Below, piece by piece: positions 9,413-17,899 of a stretch of 64,000 nucleotides of DNA. A program made the position numbers and the translations under genes. Numbering within the stretch: the first letter of the stretch is position 1; every line of letters starts with the position of its first letter. Origin of the DNA: Arcticibacter sp041902385 (GTDB taxonomy: Bacteria; Bacteroidota; Bacteroidia; Sphingobacteriales; Sphingobacteriaceae); NCBI RefSeq assembly GCF_041902385.1, contig NZ_CP169244.1:4278001-4342000 (forward strand). Reading direction: 5' to 3'. A model generated the notes under the pieces. The model searched no databases and was not told the origin of the DNA. It was given only the letters and a program-made list of their open reading frames with translations.

Positions 9413-10651
9413 ATGAAACTTATACTGCATTATGGGATACTCTCTCTGCTCGTTGCCCTCCTTTTCTCATGCCAGAAGGAAAATGACGGCCAGGAAGATG
9501 AGAACGGAGGAAACAAGCCAGGACTGGTTGTTCCGGCAGGAACACCGGATGGAAGCGCGCCGGCAAAGAAAATAATAGGACTGCAGGGCGGAACATTGAA
9601 AAGTACAGACGGACGGATTGAAATAGATATTCCGCAGGGAGCGCTTACCGAGGCTCAGGAGATTTCTATTCAGCGTATCAGTAATACAAACCCCATGAAG
9701 CTAAATCAGGCCTACAGGATTGAGCCGCACGGCATCACGTTTAAAAAAGAGGTAAAGCTGAGTTTCTACTATACGGAGGAGGACCTGGCAGGAACCGTGC
9801 CTGAGGCACTGGAGATCGCCTATCAGAATGATAAGGGCATCTGGATCCGCGTTGGGGGCGCGCAGCTTGACAAAGAAGATATGACAGTGACAGTAAGCAC
9901 CACGCATTTCAGCGACTGGAGTTTCTTTGAATCATTTAAAATAACACCTGATAATACTACTGTTGAGCCTGGCGGCTCAGTAGAACTCTATATCTTCTCA
10001 GATGCCGACGACATCCTGGCCCCCCTGGAAAAGGGCAAAGAACAGGAGATCGGCGAACCGGGAGCGATGACCGCCAAGTTTATAAAGAAGTGGACCTTAG
10101 CAGGTGCGGGAAGTCTTGAGACAAATGGGGCAAGGGCTGTATATAAAGCTCCTTCTGCTGTGCCTTCAAAAAATCCGGTTGCGGTGTCTGTAGAGGTGGA
10201 CCTGAACAAAAAAGGAAAGTTTCTGGTGGTGGCAAATATCACCATTACCGGCTCATACATTGAATTTAGCATTGGAGGCGGTATCCCCAAAAAGATACCA
10301 GCCACACCTGTGGTACGCATGGGTGGATTGTATCTGCTGTCGAACCCTGATAACGAGGGCGGCGGATACTTCCTGTTGCGCTGGCCCGGCGGCAAAGGGT
10401 CGCATGGCTATTCCATCGAGAACAATGGCGGCCATTTTCACTGGGAAGAAGTTGGAGGATATACTTACATGAGCAAGTATATAGAAGAGGATAAGCTGCT
10501 GGCAAGCGGTGGAAGTGTAAATATCGAGAGTATGGGTGAGGAAGACGGGTATGTAAAGGGCAGTTTTTCTGTCACACCGACCGGCTACGGCCCTGCCCTA
10601 CGTCGCTCGCTCGCGGTAGAGGGCAGCTTCAAAGTAAGGAAAGGATTTTAA
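9413..10651 (+). CDS. ZU5-like domain lipoprotein
   Basis: A 412-residue lipoprotein; ATG 9413 is chosen because it starts a lipobox signal peptide (MKLILHYGILSLLVALLFSC, Cys being the acylated residue). Residues about 35-165 resemble a ZU5-type beta domain (LQGGTLKS, IDIPQGALTEAQEISI, YRIEPHGITFKKEVKLSFYY, then the wrap-up TTHFSDWSFFE). A second beta-rich region follows (TPDNTTVEPGGSVELYIF), and the Gly-rich C-terminal half is unassigned. It is probably displayed on the cell surface or in the periplasm. It ends at a hairpin shared with the convergent GH172 gene. Binding target unknown. Confidence 0.75.
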   Translation: MKLILHYGILSLLVALLFSCQKENDGQEDENGGNKPGLVVPAGTPDGSAPAKKIIGLQGGTLKSTDGRIEIDIPQGALTEAQEISIQRISNTNPMKLNQAYRIEPHGITFKKEVKLSFYYTEEDLAGTVPEALEIAYQNDKGIWIRVGGAQLDKEDMTVTVSTTHFSDWSFFESFKITPDNTTVEPGGSVELYIFSDADDILAPLEKGKEQEIGEPGAMTAKFIKKWTLAGAGSLETNGARAVYKAPSAVPSKNPVAVSVEVDLNKKGKFLVVANITITGSYIEFSIGGGIPKKIPATPVVRMGGLYLLSNPDNEGGGYFLLRWPGGKGSHGYSIENNGGHFHWEEVGGYTYMSKYIEEDKLLASGGSVNIESMGEEDGYVKGSFSVTPTGYGPALRRSLAVEGSFKVRKGF

Positions 10652-10658
10652 GAAGCCT

Positions 10659-10701
10659 GATATACTACCCGGGAACGATCTGGTGCTCCGGGTAGTATAT
10701 C
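10659..10701. terminator. Bidirectional terminator-like hairpin
   Basis: A 14-bp perfect stem (ATATACTACCCGG / CCGGGTAGTATAT plus the flanking G-C pair) lies between convergent genes ending at 10651 and 10720. The T run is weak. Confidence 0.65.
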
Positions 10702-10719
10702 TGAAAGGGGTGCTGCTCA

Positions 10720-11886
10720 TTAGTTTACTTCCATGACGTCTCTTGACGGCAATTTAGGAAACCTGGCGTGAGGCTCCCTCTGATACCAGTATGCAACAGT
10801 AATAATGTCGGACTGCTGGGGAAGATAGCGCCCTCCATGTCGCCAGCCAAGATCCTGAATAGTGACCTTCAGATCCTTGTCGAAACGTATTGGATCGGTG
10901 ATATGCCAGCGATACATACCAAAGCGCTCCTGCGACTTATAGGTTCCGTCGGGTCTGATTACCTGGTGGAGGCCGGCGTAGGCGGTAGAATATTCAGTGA
11001 ATTTGCCCTGGCGGTCGAAATTGTATGATCCGCAGAAATAGTCTTCAGTACCGGTGCCCACAATGGTGGCATAGTCTTTATCACCGTCGAGAAAGAACTT
11101 GATTTCTCCTTCGCCCCACCAACCGTTGTTTCGTACCCCAATGGCCATGTAGGTGCCAACATACTGACCCTTGCCCTTCACTCCGTCAATAATGGTATGG
11201 AGGGAGCTGAGATTCGGATTTGTTCTCCGGTACTGCGCATGAAAATAACCTTCATCCTGCCCCACATCGGTTAGGGTATAATCGATCTGGTAGTAAAGTC
11301 GCATTGCTTCTGCATCGTTCAGGTTCTCCATGGTTATTCTGCATTTTCTCCTGAAAGGCATCTTCCAATAGCTATTGAATGCACTTCCGGGGTTCACAGT
11401 CATGGCAAGGGAATTCAAAGGAGCATATTCGTTCCAGGCCATTCCAAAGAAGGCGCCGACAGGTGCTTCCACAGAAGGTTCTTTCTCATCATCCCAGTAA
11501 ACCCTCAGGATAGAAAACTGCCAGTTGCCTGTGGGCGTCATCCAGATGTGCTGGATCGCACCCGGGCCTTCTATCTCCGCAAGAGTAAATGTCTCACCCG
11601 GATTAATAATGACAAAGGGGTTTACCTTCCAGCCCGTGCCCAGGTCGCGTGCTTCATTTGCAGCGTTTGCAACATTCCGCTGTCCTTTTTCTTTCCGGGG
11701 ATCAGCCATTCCGCCTTTCCCCTTGCCACCCGAAAAGTTCTCAGGGCTAATAGAACGCGTCTTCGCGTCGGAAAGACGGGAAAGATTACCGAGGTTAACG
11801 TCGAGCCCGTTAAATTTCTCTGCCTGCTGCGCGTTTGCCCCAGCTTGTACTGCCAGGAATAAAACTGCTAATAAAAAGCCTTTCAT
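10720..11886 (-). CDS. DUF2961 / glycoside hydrolase family 172 protein
   Basis: A 388-residue protein with an N-terminal signal peptide (MKGFLLAVLFLAVQAGANAQ). The body matches DUF2961/GH172: GPGAIQHIWMTPTGNWQFSI, LRVYWDDEKEPSVEAPVGAFFG, YWKMPFRRKCRITMEN and GTGTEDYFCGSYNF. Members of this family act on fructose- or arabinose-containing glycans. Here it is likely a periplasmic or secreted carbohydrate-active enzyme. No SusC/SusD pair or other glycan-utilisation genes adjoin it, so the substrate cannot be read from context. Full length for the family. Confidence 0.88.
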   Translation of the reverse strand: MKGFLLAVLFLAVQAGANAQQAEKFNGLDVNLGNLSRLSDAKTRSISPENFSGGKGKGGMADPRKEKGQRNVANAANEARDLGTGWKVNPFVIINPGETFTLAEIEGPGAIQHIWMTPTGNWQFSILRVYWDDEKEPSVEAPVGAFFGMAWNEYAPLNSLAMTVNPGSAFNSYWKMPFRRKCRITMENLNDAEAMRLYYQIDYTLTDVGQDEGYFHAQYRRTNPNLSSLHTIIDGVKGKGQYVGTYMAIGVRNNGWWGEGEIKFFLDGDKDYATIVGTGTEDYFCGSYNFDRQGKFTEYSTAYAGLHQVIRPDGTYKSQERFGMYRWHITDPIRFDKDLKVTIQDLGWRHGGRYLPQQSDIITVAYWYQREPHARFPKLPSRDVMEVN

Positions 11887-12025
11887 GATTTCTGTTGGTT
11901 GTTTGTGTCTTATTGGGAGACTAGCTACAGCTCCGCTTCGTTACATAGGCTAAAACAATGGCGCCGGCATATACCGGTCTTGCCTTGCAGATACGGGGCC
12001 GGCTCTGCTTAATCCTTAAATGTTG

Positions 12026-12940
12026 TCAGGACAAAGCTTCGGGAGGAGGACCGCCTGAAGGACGCGACTTATCGTCAGGAAGGGGAATAAACTCGGTATT
12101 GTCTGTGGGGGGAAGCAGAATCCTTCCCTCCTTCCAGTCGGCCTTTGCCTGATCAATGCGTTCCTTTCTGGAAGAGACAAAGTTCCACCAAATGTAACGC
12201 TCGCCGACAGGTTCGCCACCGAGCAGCATTAGGACAGCGTGCTCCAGGGCAATAATGATGGGGTCGACACCTTTGGTAAACACAAGCATTTGTCCGGCCT
12301 GATAACGGAGACCGCGCATCTCGACTGTTCCCTTTACAACGTATATCGCCCGCTCAGCATGCTCGGGAGGGAGACCGAAACGTGCGTCTTTCTGCAGAAT
12401 GACATGAAGATAGAACAGCGGGGAGTGAGTCTTAACGTCATTTCTCAGTCCGAAAGCATTGCCGGCGATAAGACGCATCCACACGCCGTCCTCAGTAAAA
12501 ACAGGTAACTCTTCAGACTGGTAGTTATTGAAAGAGGGCACTGATTCTTCATCCTTTTCGGGCAAGGCCACCCAGGTTTGTATCATTTCAAGTGCACCTC
12601 CGGCCAGTGCCGCAGGATCTTCAAATCTTTCAGAATGTGCTATCCCGCTTCCGGCAGTCATCCAGTTTACTTCACCGGGCCTTATGACCTGCTCCACGCC
12701 CAGGCTGTCGCGGTGTGTTACTTGTCCCCCGAAAAGATAACTCACTGTAGAAAGCCCGATATGGGGATGGGGTAACACGTCGATGGAGGGAACAGCAGAA
12801 GGCTGATAGTCAACCGGACCTGCGTGGTCCATAAAAATGAAGGGACCCACCATACGACGAAGACGAAATGGAAGAATTCGTTTGACGTCCATTCCCGGCG
12901 CAATTGATGCCTTTCTGGCTTCTATGACGATGTCAAGCAT
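12026..12940 (-). CDS. Pirin family protein
   Basis: A 304-residue bicupin. ATG 12938-12940 (MLDIVIEARKASIAPGMDVKRILPF) fits family length; an upstream in-frame ATG at 12997 would add 19 unrelated residues. The metal-binding first cupin is present (FIFMDHAGPVDY, then DVLPHPHIGLSTVSYLFGG and GIAHSERFED), followed by the second cupin (FYLHVILQKDARFGLPPEHAERAIYVVKGTVEM). Pirins bind iron; some bacterial members act as quercetinases or redox-linked regulators. It is cytosolic and a single gene; its physiological role here is unknown. Confidence 0.92.
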   Translation of the reverse strand: MLDIVIEARKASIAPGMDVKRILPFRLRRMVGPFIFMDHAGPVDYQPSAVPSIDVLPHPHIGLSTVSYLFGGQVTHRDSLGVEQVIRPGEVNWMTAGSGIAHSERFEDPAALAGGALEMIQTWVALPEKDEESVPSFNNYQSEELPVFTEDGVWMRLIAGNAFGLRNDVKTHSPLFYLHVILQKDARFGLPPEHAERAIYVVKGTVEMRGLRYQAGQMLVFTKGVDPIIIALEHAVLMLLGGEPVGERYIWWNFVSSRKERIDQAKADWKEGRILLPPTDNTEFIPLPDDKSRPSGGPPPEALS

Positions 12941-13163
12941 AAGGAGTGTTTTAAGAGATAGATTCGTTCTCTCAAATGTATCTGACCAAAAGGACATTTA
13001 CAAACTCTTCCTTCCGATATCACGAAAAGAAACAGAAGTGGGCAGCCATGCGGAGAACACTTAAAAATGGTATTCAGTAATTCTACTGATGTGATAAGAA
13101 GGTGTACGGCTTAGGTTTGTAATCAGCAATATAGGTACAAAGGGGATTTCTAAGCTGTTAAAA

Positions 13164-13918
13164 ATGAGTACAAATACAAAGACATGGGTCCTGCTTTTTA
13201 TAATTCAGCTTGTCACCACGCAATGCGGCCTTGCACAGGGGATATGGGGGCGATTAAGGCAAAAGGCAGAGCAGATTGGCGAACGGGTAATTGATCAAAA
13301 GACGAGTGAGATATTAAGACCTAAAGAAAGAAGAAAAGCGATAGAAAAGACATCGGAACAGGAAGCAGAGGTTTTCCCCCCAGTTGCCAGACCATCCCCT
13401 CCGGAAGAAAAAGACCCGGACGTGCCGTCCTACACCCCTGCGCCTGCGACCAAAAACATCACGATGACCCAAACCGATACGCTTGTTAATGGAACGGACA
13501 CGGTCTATCGTTTCAATACCCAGTCGGTCAGGTCAAAGGATTTTGTGGCCTATGCCCTCACACTGAAGGGAACAAGATACGTATATGGTTCCTCTGACCC
13601 GCTTTATGGCTTCGATTGCTCCGGCTTTATCACACATGTGTTTAACCATTTCAACATATCAGTACCGCGAAGGACAGTAGACTTTAAAAATGCTGAAAAA
13701 AAGTAACTCTCAGAGAGGCGCGACCTGGCGACATCATCTTATTTACCGGATACGAGCATCAAAGCCGACAGCCAGGACATATGGGGATAGTGACAACGAG
13801 CGGCAAAGAAATCGAGTTTATACATGCCGCGTCAGGAAAAACAAATGCAGTCACCACATCACTCCTGAGCAACTCCTATTTCAGGCAACGTTTCCTCGCC
13901 GTTGTGCGTGTATTCTGA
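13164..13918 (+). pseudogene. NlpC/P60 family peptidase, frameshifted
   Basis: A secreted cell-wall peptidase. The first frame (13164-13706) has a signal peptide (LLFIIQLVTTQCGLAQ), a charged linker and the start of the NlpC/P60 domain: RYVYGSSDPLYGFDCSGFI with the catalytic Cys. It then stops at ...FKNAEKK. A different frame continues VTLREARPGDIILFTGYEH, PGHMGIVTTSGKEIEFIH (catalytic His) and ends RFLAVVRVF at 13916-13918. Adding one A to the A7 run 13696-13702 restores one 251-residue protein. Such enzymes cut D-Glu-DAP links in peptidoglycan. Domain order and length are then normal, so I favour a sequencing indel. Confidence 0.82.
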
Positions 13919-13985
13919 GGTGCTGCATCTGCAGTTATTCGTCTGATACAGCACGTACCGTGGCGCTACACTAAAGCCTGCTTAT

Positions 13986-15302
13986 TCACAACACTCCCGT
14001 AGCCTTCAGAATAATTCTTAAACTCGACAAGATGACCAGTACGCCAACCCCTACAAGCATCGTTCTGGTTTTGAGCTTTCCTGTAAGTTTCGCTGCCAGA
14101 GGGGCTGCGAGTACCCCTCCTATTATCAGTCCTGCAATGGTTTCAATATGACTGGTTCCGAGGACAATAAAAAACGTAAGCGCACTGCCCAGAGTAACGA
14201 AGAACTCTGTAAGGCTTACCGTTCCGATGATGTACCTTGGCGTCTTTCCTTTTGAGATGAGCGTGCTGGTAACGAGAGGCCCCCATCCGCCTCCACCGAA
14301 GGAGTCAAGAAAGCCGCCCGCACCTGCCAGCCATCCCGCATGTCTCACCTTACGCGACTCACTTTTCTTCTTGAAAGCATTTAGCAGGATCCGCAGTCCC
14401 AGCAACAGGGTGTAGACAGACAAGGCAGGGCGCAGCCATTTTCCATACTCTTCGCCCAGATAAGATAGCAATAAAGCCCCTGCAACAGCGCCTAGAATGC
14501 CTGGGATAAGCAAGGTTCTGAAGAGCTTCTTGTTGATGTTCCCAAACCGGTAATGACTAAAGCCAGATGCTCCGCTGGAGAACATTTCGGCAGTGTGAAT
14601 ACTGCCACTAATTGCAGCAGGATTTAGACCGGTTGATAATAGCATGGTCGTTGAAATCACTCCATATCCCATTCCCAAAGCTCCATCCACGAGTTGGGCA
14701 ACGAAACCAGCCAGCAGCATCAGCCCGAAGGACGCATCGAGATCAAGGTTGACAGCAAATGTCTGTAAAGCAAAGAGCAGATGTTTAAGAGGGTAATAAG
14801 AGGCAATAACACTGCCGAGCAGAATAAATCCGAGGGCAAAAATACACCGGCTGGCAATCTTCCTCCAGTACCTCTCCTCGCGAAGTACTGCGTTGCCCGG
14901 TTTACTGGTGCCGTCATGCCTGCTTATCAGCGAGACCACCACATCGTGCTCTCTGCCCATCTGTAATATGGTCTTTGTTAACCGCTCGTCCTCATCTTTT
15001 AAAAGAACAAGGTCATATCCCGAGATGAGCTCGCCATCAACAGGCCCTTCTACTGTTCCCCAGTCCGGGTTTATTGTGTCAATTCTTTGCAGGCTGTCGT
15101 CAGTTTGCCTTAACAATATGTCGGCATAGAATTCTGTCTTCTTATTTTTAAGGGAAGTAACTGTCTTTACTGCCTCTGAATAAGGCCCTACTATTAAAAC
15201 CCTTAGTCCCCTGTAGTCCGTATGGCCTTTACCGTTGGGCTGTACCACCTTGCCCGCATACTTCAATTGCTCCTGAATTTGTGTCTCCTGCATCTTTTTC
15301 AA
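13986..15302 (-). CDS. TauE/SafE-family permease with N-terminal nucleotide-binding-like domain
   Basis: A 438-residue membrane protein. Residues about 150-438 are a TauE/SafE (TSUP) permease with eight or so helices and the typical VDGALGMGYGVISTTMLL and GGFLDSFGGGGWGPLVTSTL repeats; this family moves sulfite, sulfonates or other organic anions. Residues 1-145 are soluble (LRVLIVGPYSEAVKTVTSL, ISGYDLVLLKDEDERLTKTI) and look like a degenerate Rossmann fold similar to the N-terminus of siroheme synthase, but the usual GGGxVA loop is replaced by GPYSEA. It is transcribed divergently from the cysteine-rich leader locus, which supports a role in sulfur metabolism. The fold call for the N-domain is inference. 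Confidence 0.82.
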   Translation of the reverse strand: MKKMQETQIQEQLKYAGKVVQPNGKGHTDYRGLRVLIVGPYSEAVKTVTSLKNKKTEFYADILLRQTDDSLQRIDTINPDWGTVEGPVDGELISGYDLVLLKDEDERLTKTILQMGREHDVVVSLISRHDGTSKPGNAVLREERYWRKIASRCIFALGFILLGSVIASYYPLKHLLFALQTFAVNLDLDASFGLMLLAGFVAQLVDGALGMGYGVISTTMLLSTGLNPAAISGSIHTAEMFSSGASGFSHYRFGNINKKLFRTLLIPGILGAVAGALLLSYLGEEYGKWLRPALSVYTLLLGLRILLNAFKKKSESRKVRHAGWLAGAGGFLDSFGGGGWGPLVTSTLISKGKTPRYIIGTVSLTEFFVTLGSALTFFIVLGTSHIETIAGLIIGGVLAAPLAAKLTGKLKTRTMLVGVGVLVILSSLRIILKATGVL

Positions 15303-15321
15303 AAATATAAAAATATTTTAG

Positions 15322-15338
15322 TCTACCGGTTTTGTAGA
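15322..15338. promoter_or_regulatory. Inverted repeat overlapping the leader promoter (candidate operator)
   Basis: TCTAC-N7-GTAGA. The right arm begins on the last base of the TTTG -33 element (15331-15334), so a bound protein could block the promoter; it also lies 20 bases upstream of the divergent permease start. No regulator gene is adjacent. Operator role is inference. Confidence 0.5.
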
Positions 15339-15361
15339 TTAAATTTATTTTACTACGTTTG
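15331..15361 (+). promoter_or_regulatory. Consensus Bacteroidota promoter (TTTG-N19-TACGTTTG)
   Basis: A full match to the -33 TTTG and -7 TAnnTTTG elements with a 19-base spacer. It ends 5 bases before the ATG of the cysteine-rich leader peptide, so transcription should start almost at that codon. Confidence 0.8.
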
Positions 15362-15366
15362 TCTTA

Positions 15367-15450
15367 ATGAAAAATGGGAACACACATACTCCTCAAGCTG
15401 CACATCGCATGATGTGTTGTTCCCGAATGTGTAGCTGCTTCTGCTGCTAA
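15367..15450 (+). CDS. Cysteine-rich leader peptide (27 aa), candidate cysteine attenuator
   Basis: A tiny frame from ATG 15367 to TAA 15448-15450. It starts MKNGNTHTPQAAHR and ends MMCCSRMCSCFCC: six of the last eleven residues are Cys, encoded by both TGT and TGC. It starts 5 bases after a consensus promoter and 69 bases ahead of the redoxin-like gene. The final codon and stop form part of a small stem (GCTAA-CA-TTAGC), followed at once by the self-complementary GCCGGTACCGGC. Such peptides in other bacteria let a ribosome stall when charged Cys-tRNA is scarce and so control downstream genes. Translation and regulation are inferred; the sequence layout is seen directly. Confidence 0.65.
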   Translation: MKNGNTHTPQAAHRMMCCSRMCSCFCC

Positions 15451-15518
15451 CATTAGCGCCGGTACCGGCATTCTCTCTATTATTCAGTCATTTTTTTCAT
15501 ATATCAGTAAGCAAGACC

Positions 15519-16118
15519 ATGTTATCTTTAATCAGCACTCAGCATTTACGCAGCTTTCAGGGATTATCTTTCCAGACAACAAACTTTGATTCTCCGCAGC
15601 CCGCCTCGCCTTTAAAGGAAGGAGATTTTGCACCAGAGTTTTCATTTTCACCCTCGGAATGGGTGGGAATAAGACCAGGCAGGGATATTTCCCTGGCGGA
15701 ACTCCACGAGCAGCCCTTGCTGATTTTGTTCTACTCAACAAAATGGGGCACAGCAGGAACAGCACTTCTGCATTCTTTTGAACGACTACAAAGCAGGCTG
15801 GCAGGAGTCGCCAATGTTATAATACTGAGTGCAGAGCCTGCAAAAGAGCTCTATAAGGCCGTAGGTAATTTAGCGCTCTCCCTTAACTTTTACTACGATA
15901 AAGATCAACAGCTTGCTGCGAGCTTCGGCGTCTTCTCAGAGGAGCGACCTGCATGGAAACTCTTCTCCGGCCTTGACGAAAACACTCCCCTTCTGTCTGC
16001 CTACGCAATCAGACCTAATGGGCAGATCAGCTATTCGAGCATAGAAGGACTCCGAGGAGAGTTCGAAGAGGAGGACGCCTTGACTGCTGTTGCAGGAAAG
16101 GCTGCAATTGCTTCTTAA
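15519..16118 (+). CDS. Redoxin-like (AhpC/TSA-type) protein lacking all cysteines
   Basis: A 199-residue protein with the outline of an AhpC/TSA thioredoxin fold: LKEGDFAPEFSFS, ISLAELHEQPLLILFYSTKWG, LLHSFERLQSRL and VIILSAEPAKELYKAV. The position where peroxiredoxins carry the peroxidatic Cys is occupied by TKWGTAGTA, and no Cys occurs anywhere in the protein. It therefore cannot be a thiol peroxidase and may be a binding or scaffold protein. It follows the cysteine-rich leader and precedes an alpha/beta hydrolase in the same direction. Lack of Cys fits expression under cysteine shortage (inference). Confidence 0.72.
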   Translation: MLSLISTQHLRSFQGLSFQTTNFDSPQPASPLKEGDFAPEFSFSPSEWVGIRPGRDISLAELHEQPLLILFYSTKWGTAGTALLHSFERLQSRLAGVANVIILSAEPAKELYKAVGNLALSLNFYYDKDQQLAASFGVFSEERPAWKLFSGLDENTPLLSAYAIRPNGQISYSSIEGLRGEFEEEDALTAVAGKAAIAS

Positions 16119-16150
16119 ACGACCACCGGGACAAATTCTCCATAATCAAG

Positions 16151-16188
16151 AGCTAGCCTGTGCCTGCATGGCAGGCATGGGTATAGCT
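16151..16188 (+). other. Intercistronic hairpin
   Basis: A perfect stem TGCCTGC / GCAGGCA with an ATG loop, enclosed by AGCTA / TAGCT, just before the hydrolase ATG at 16200. It could shape translation of the second gene. Confidence 0.4.
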
Positions 16189-16199
16189 ATCTTTCTGCC

Positions 16200-16994
16200 A
16201 TGCATCTGAACTTACCAGCTACTCCCAGACATACTCACCGCGCCAGTGAAACCGAGACCAGGACAGATCTCGTTATTCTCAGCGAACCTTTCAGCAGTCT
16301 CTTGCCAGCATCGTTACTGAAACCGCTTTTTGCTAAGTATACGGTGCACCTGCCCCCATTCCAGCCTCCCCCAGCCGGTGAGGATGAACCTATGCAGGAG
16401 AGCGTTTTTCAGCTTCAAAAGTTTCTCGAAACAAAGCAAATAACTAAGCCTGTGTTGGTGGGATGTTCCCTCGGAACGAAGCTCGCTATCAATTATGCGC
16501 TGAAACATCCCGTTGATGTCGCATCTCTTGTTCTCTCTGCAAGTGCTTACTCGCAAGAAAAGACAATTCTGCCAGGCCTGACCAAAGTGAGCACCTACCA
16601 GCAAGTCCGGGAGTCACTCTCTCAGTTCTTCTATAATGAGAAGATATTGAAACGCACCTTTGTAGAGAAAATACACAGATCGCTTCAGAAGCATACAGAA
16701 GAACGGATGGGCCTGACTCATCACAGGAATGGGAAGTCTGCCGATTTTAAGAATATGCCTGTAAAAAACCTGGCAATGCCAGTGTTGCTTTTATGGGGAC
16801 TTCAGGACAAGATAACACCTCCGCATATTGCTCATCGGCTTTACGAGCAGATGCCGAAATCAAGAATCTGCCTTATCAATGAATGCGGGCACTTCCCCAT
16901 GGTGGAGCAACCCGTGGCCTTCGTTGCTCATCTAATTGAATTCATAGAACACTATGCGCCGCTCCGTTATAAGAGCACGGCATCCGGACTTTGA
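16200..16994 (+). CDS. Alpha/beta hydrolase
   Basis: A 264-residue alpha/beta-hydrolase fold protein with a complete catalytic triad: nucleophile elbow GCSLG (in VLVGCSLGTKLAINYALKH), Asp in LLWGLQDKITPP and His in NECGHFPMVEQP. There is no signal peptide, so it acts in the cytosol. It lies 81 bases after the redoxin-like gene and may share its transcript from the leader promoter. The fold does not reveal the substrate; location suggests a link to sulfur or thioester metabolism, but that is a guess. Confidence 0.85.
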   Translation: MHLNLPATPRHTHRASETETRTDLVILSEPFSSLLPASLLKPLFAKYTVHLPPFQPPPAGEDEPMQESVFQLQKFLETKQITKPVLVGCSLGTKLAINYALKHPVDVASLVLSASAYSQEKTILPGLTKVSTYQQVRESLSQFFYNEKILKRTFVEKIHRSLQKHTEERMGLTHHRNGKSADFKNMPVKNLAMPVLLLWGLQDKITPPHIAHRLYEQMPKSRICLINECGHFPMVEQPVAFVAHLIEFIEHYAPLRYKSTASGL

Positions 16995-17445
16995 TATGCG
17001 AACCTCTTTAATCGTCGATTACACTTGTCAAGAGGTGTGCCTTCAGATAGGGCAGAATGAAGTGCCACGGTCTCTATAGCATCCCGAAGCTGAGCAACCG
17101 TGAAAGCACAACCTTAACCACGGCATACTAAATCTTCTGCAGCGATGCCAGCCACTCCTGCCTTTACTGCCAGGAAACTAAGGATCGTGAGCCAATGAAG
17201 AGAGGCGGAAAAAATTTCCCTTCGGGAATCTCCGGTTCGTAAATCCCACCAGCAAACGATCCTCCAGGGTAACAAAACCTGCAGGACAAACGATCTTGAT
17301 AAAGCGGCATGGACGTAAACCTGTGCTGTTATCCTGGGAGGATTGATTTCATTAGCGTGTATGGTCTTTCTGGCAAAATCTGCAAAATAGAGTCGGATTA
17401 TAGAGCCCGGTAACACTTTTGTTATTTTTTTCTTCCGCTTTTTTA
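16995..17445. other. Intergenic stretch without a supported gene
   Basis: About 450 bases between the hydrolase and the metal-uptake locus. A 115-codon minus frame (17114-17461) has no recognisable domain and runs into the operator of the next operon. I see no RNA or clear repeat. Confidence 0.45.
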
Positions 17446-17460
17446 TGCAACTTTGCTGCA
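17446..17460. promoter_or_regulatory. Candidate metalloregulator operator (TGCAACTTTGCTGCA)
   Basis: A near-palindrome TGCAAC-TTT-GCTGCA (one mismatch between half-sites) 12 bases before the first ATG of a probable zinc-uptake operon. Position and form suit a Fur/Zur-type repressor. Identity of the regulator is inference. Confidence 0.5.
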
Positions 17461-17472
17461 AGTTAAAAACAA

Positions 17473-17811
17473 ATGGTAAAGTTAAACGGCTTCTTCCGTC
17501 TTGTTGCTGGCGTCACGCTCCTTGCATTCTGTTCGATGCAGGGTCTGCTTGCTATGCACCATCACGAGGTACCGGATAACAGGATAACTGCTAAGCACGG
17601 CATCACCGGTACAGCAGTCGAGAAAGCTGACGTAAAATGTCAGATTTGCGACTTTATTACCGGTCATCAGCAGAAACACGCGCATTTCTGTCACCAGCCG
17701 GAACTTCCTTTAAAAACATCTCTGCCTCACCAGCCAGGCGCTGACCGGCCCATTGGACTGGGCTTGAAGGCCGTCCTCTCCTGGACCAATAAGGGTCCAC
17801 CCTCTTGCTAA
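17473..17811 (+). CDS. Small exported His/Cys-rich protein of the metal-uptake locus
   Basis: A 112-residue protein with an N-terminal hydrophobic leader (LVAGVTLLAFCSMQGLLA) followed by likely metal ligands: MHHHE, KCQICDF and HQQKHAHFCHQ. The arrangement of paired Cys and clustered His suggests metal binding outside the cytoplasm. It is the first gene after the TGCAAC palindrome and lies 88 bases ahead of a TonB-dependent receptor. I know no firm family name; small proteins like this often precede metal receptors in Bacteroidota. Metal identity (zinc or copper) is inferred from context. Confidence 0.65.
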   Translation: MVKLNGFFRLVAGVTLLAFCSMQGLLAMHHHEVPDNRITAKHGITGTAVEKADVKCQICDFITGHQQKHAHFCHQPELPLKTSLPHQPGADRPIGLGLKAVLSWTNKGPPSC

Positions 17812-17899
17812 ATTCAAGTAAACACTAAGCGTTTCTCATCAGAAAACGCGCATTTTGTTATGGCCTCAGGGCCACAACCATTCCCTTCATTTTTCTTAT

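Noticed and set aside
17114..17461. Minus-strand 115-codon frame before the zinc-type operon
   Set aside because: No domain, odd composition, and it overlaps the candidate operator of the next operon.
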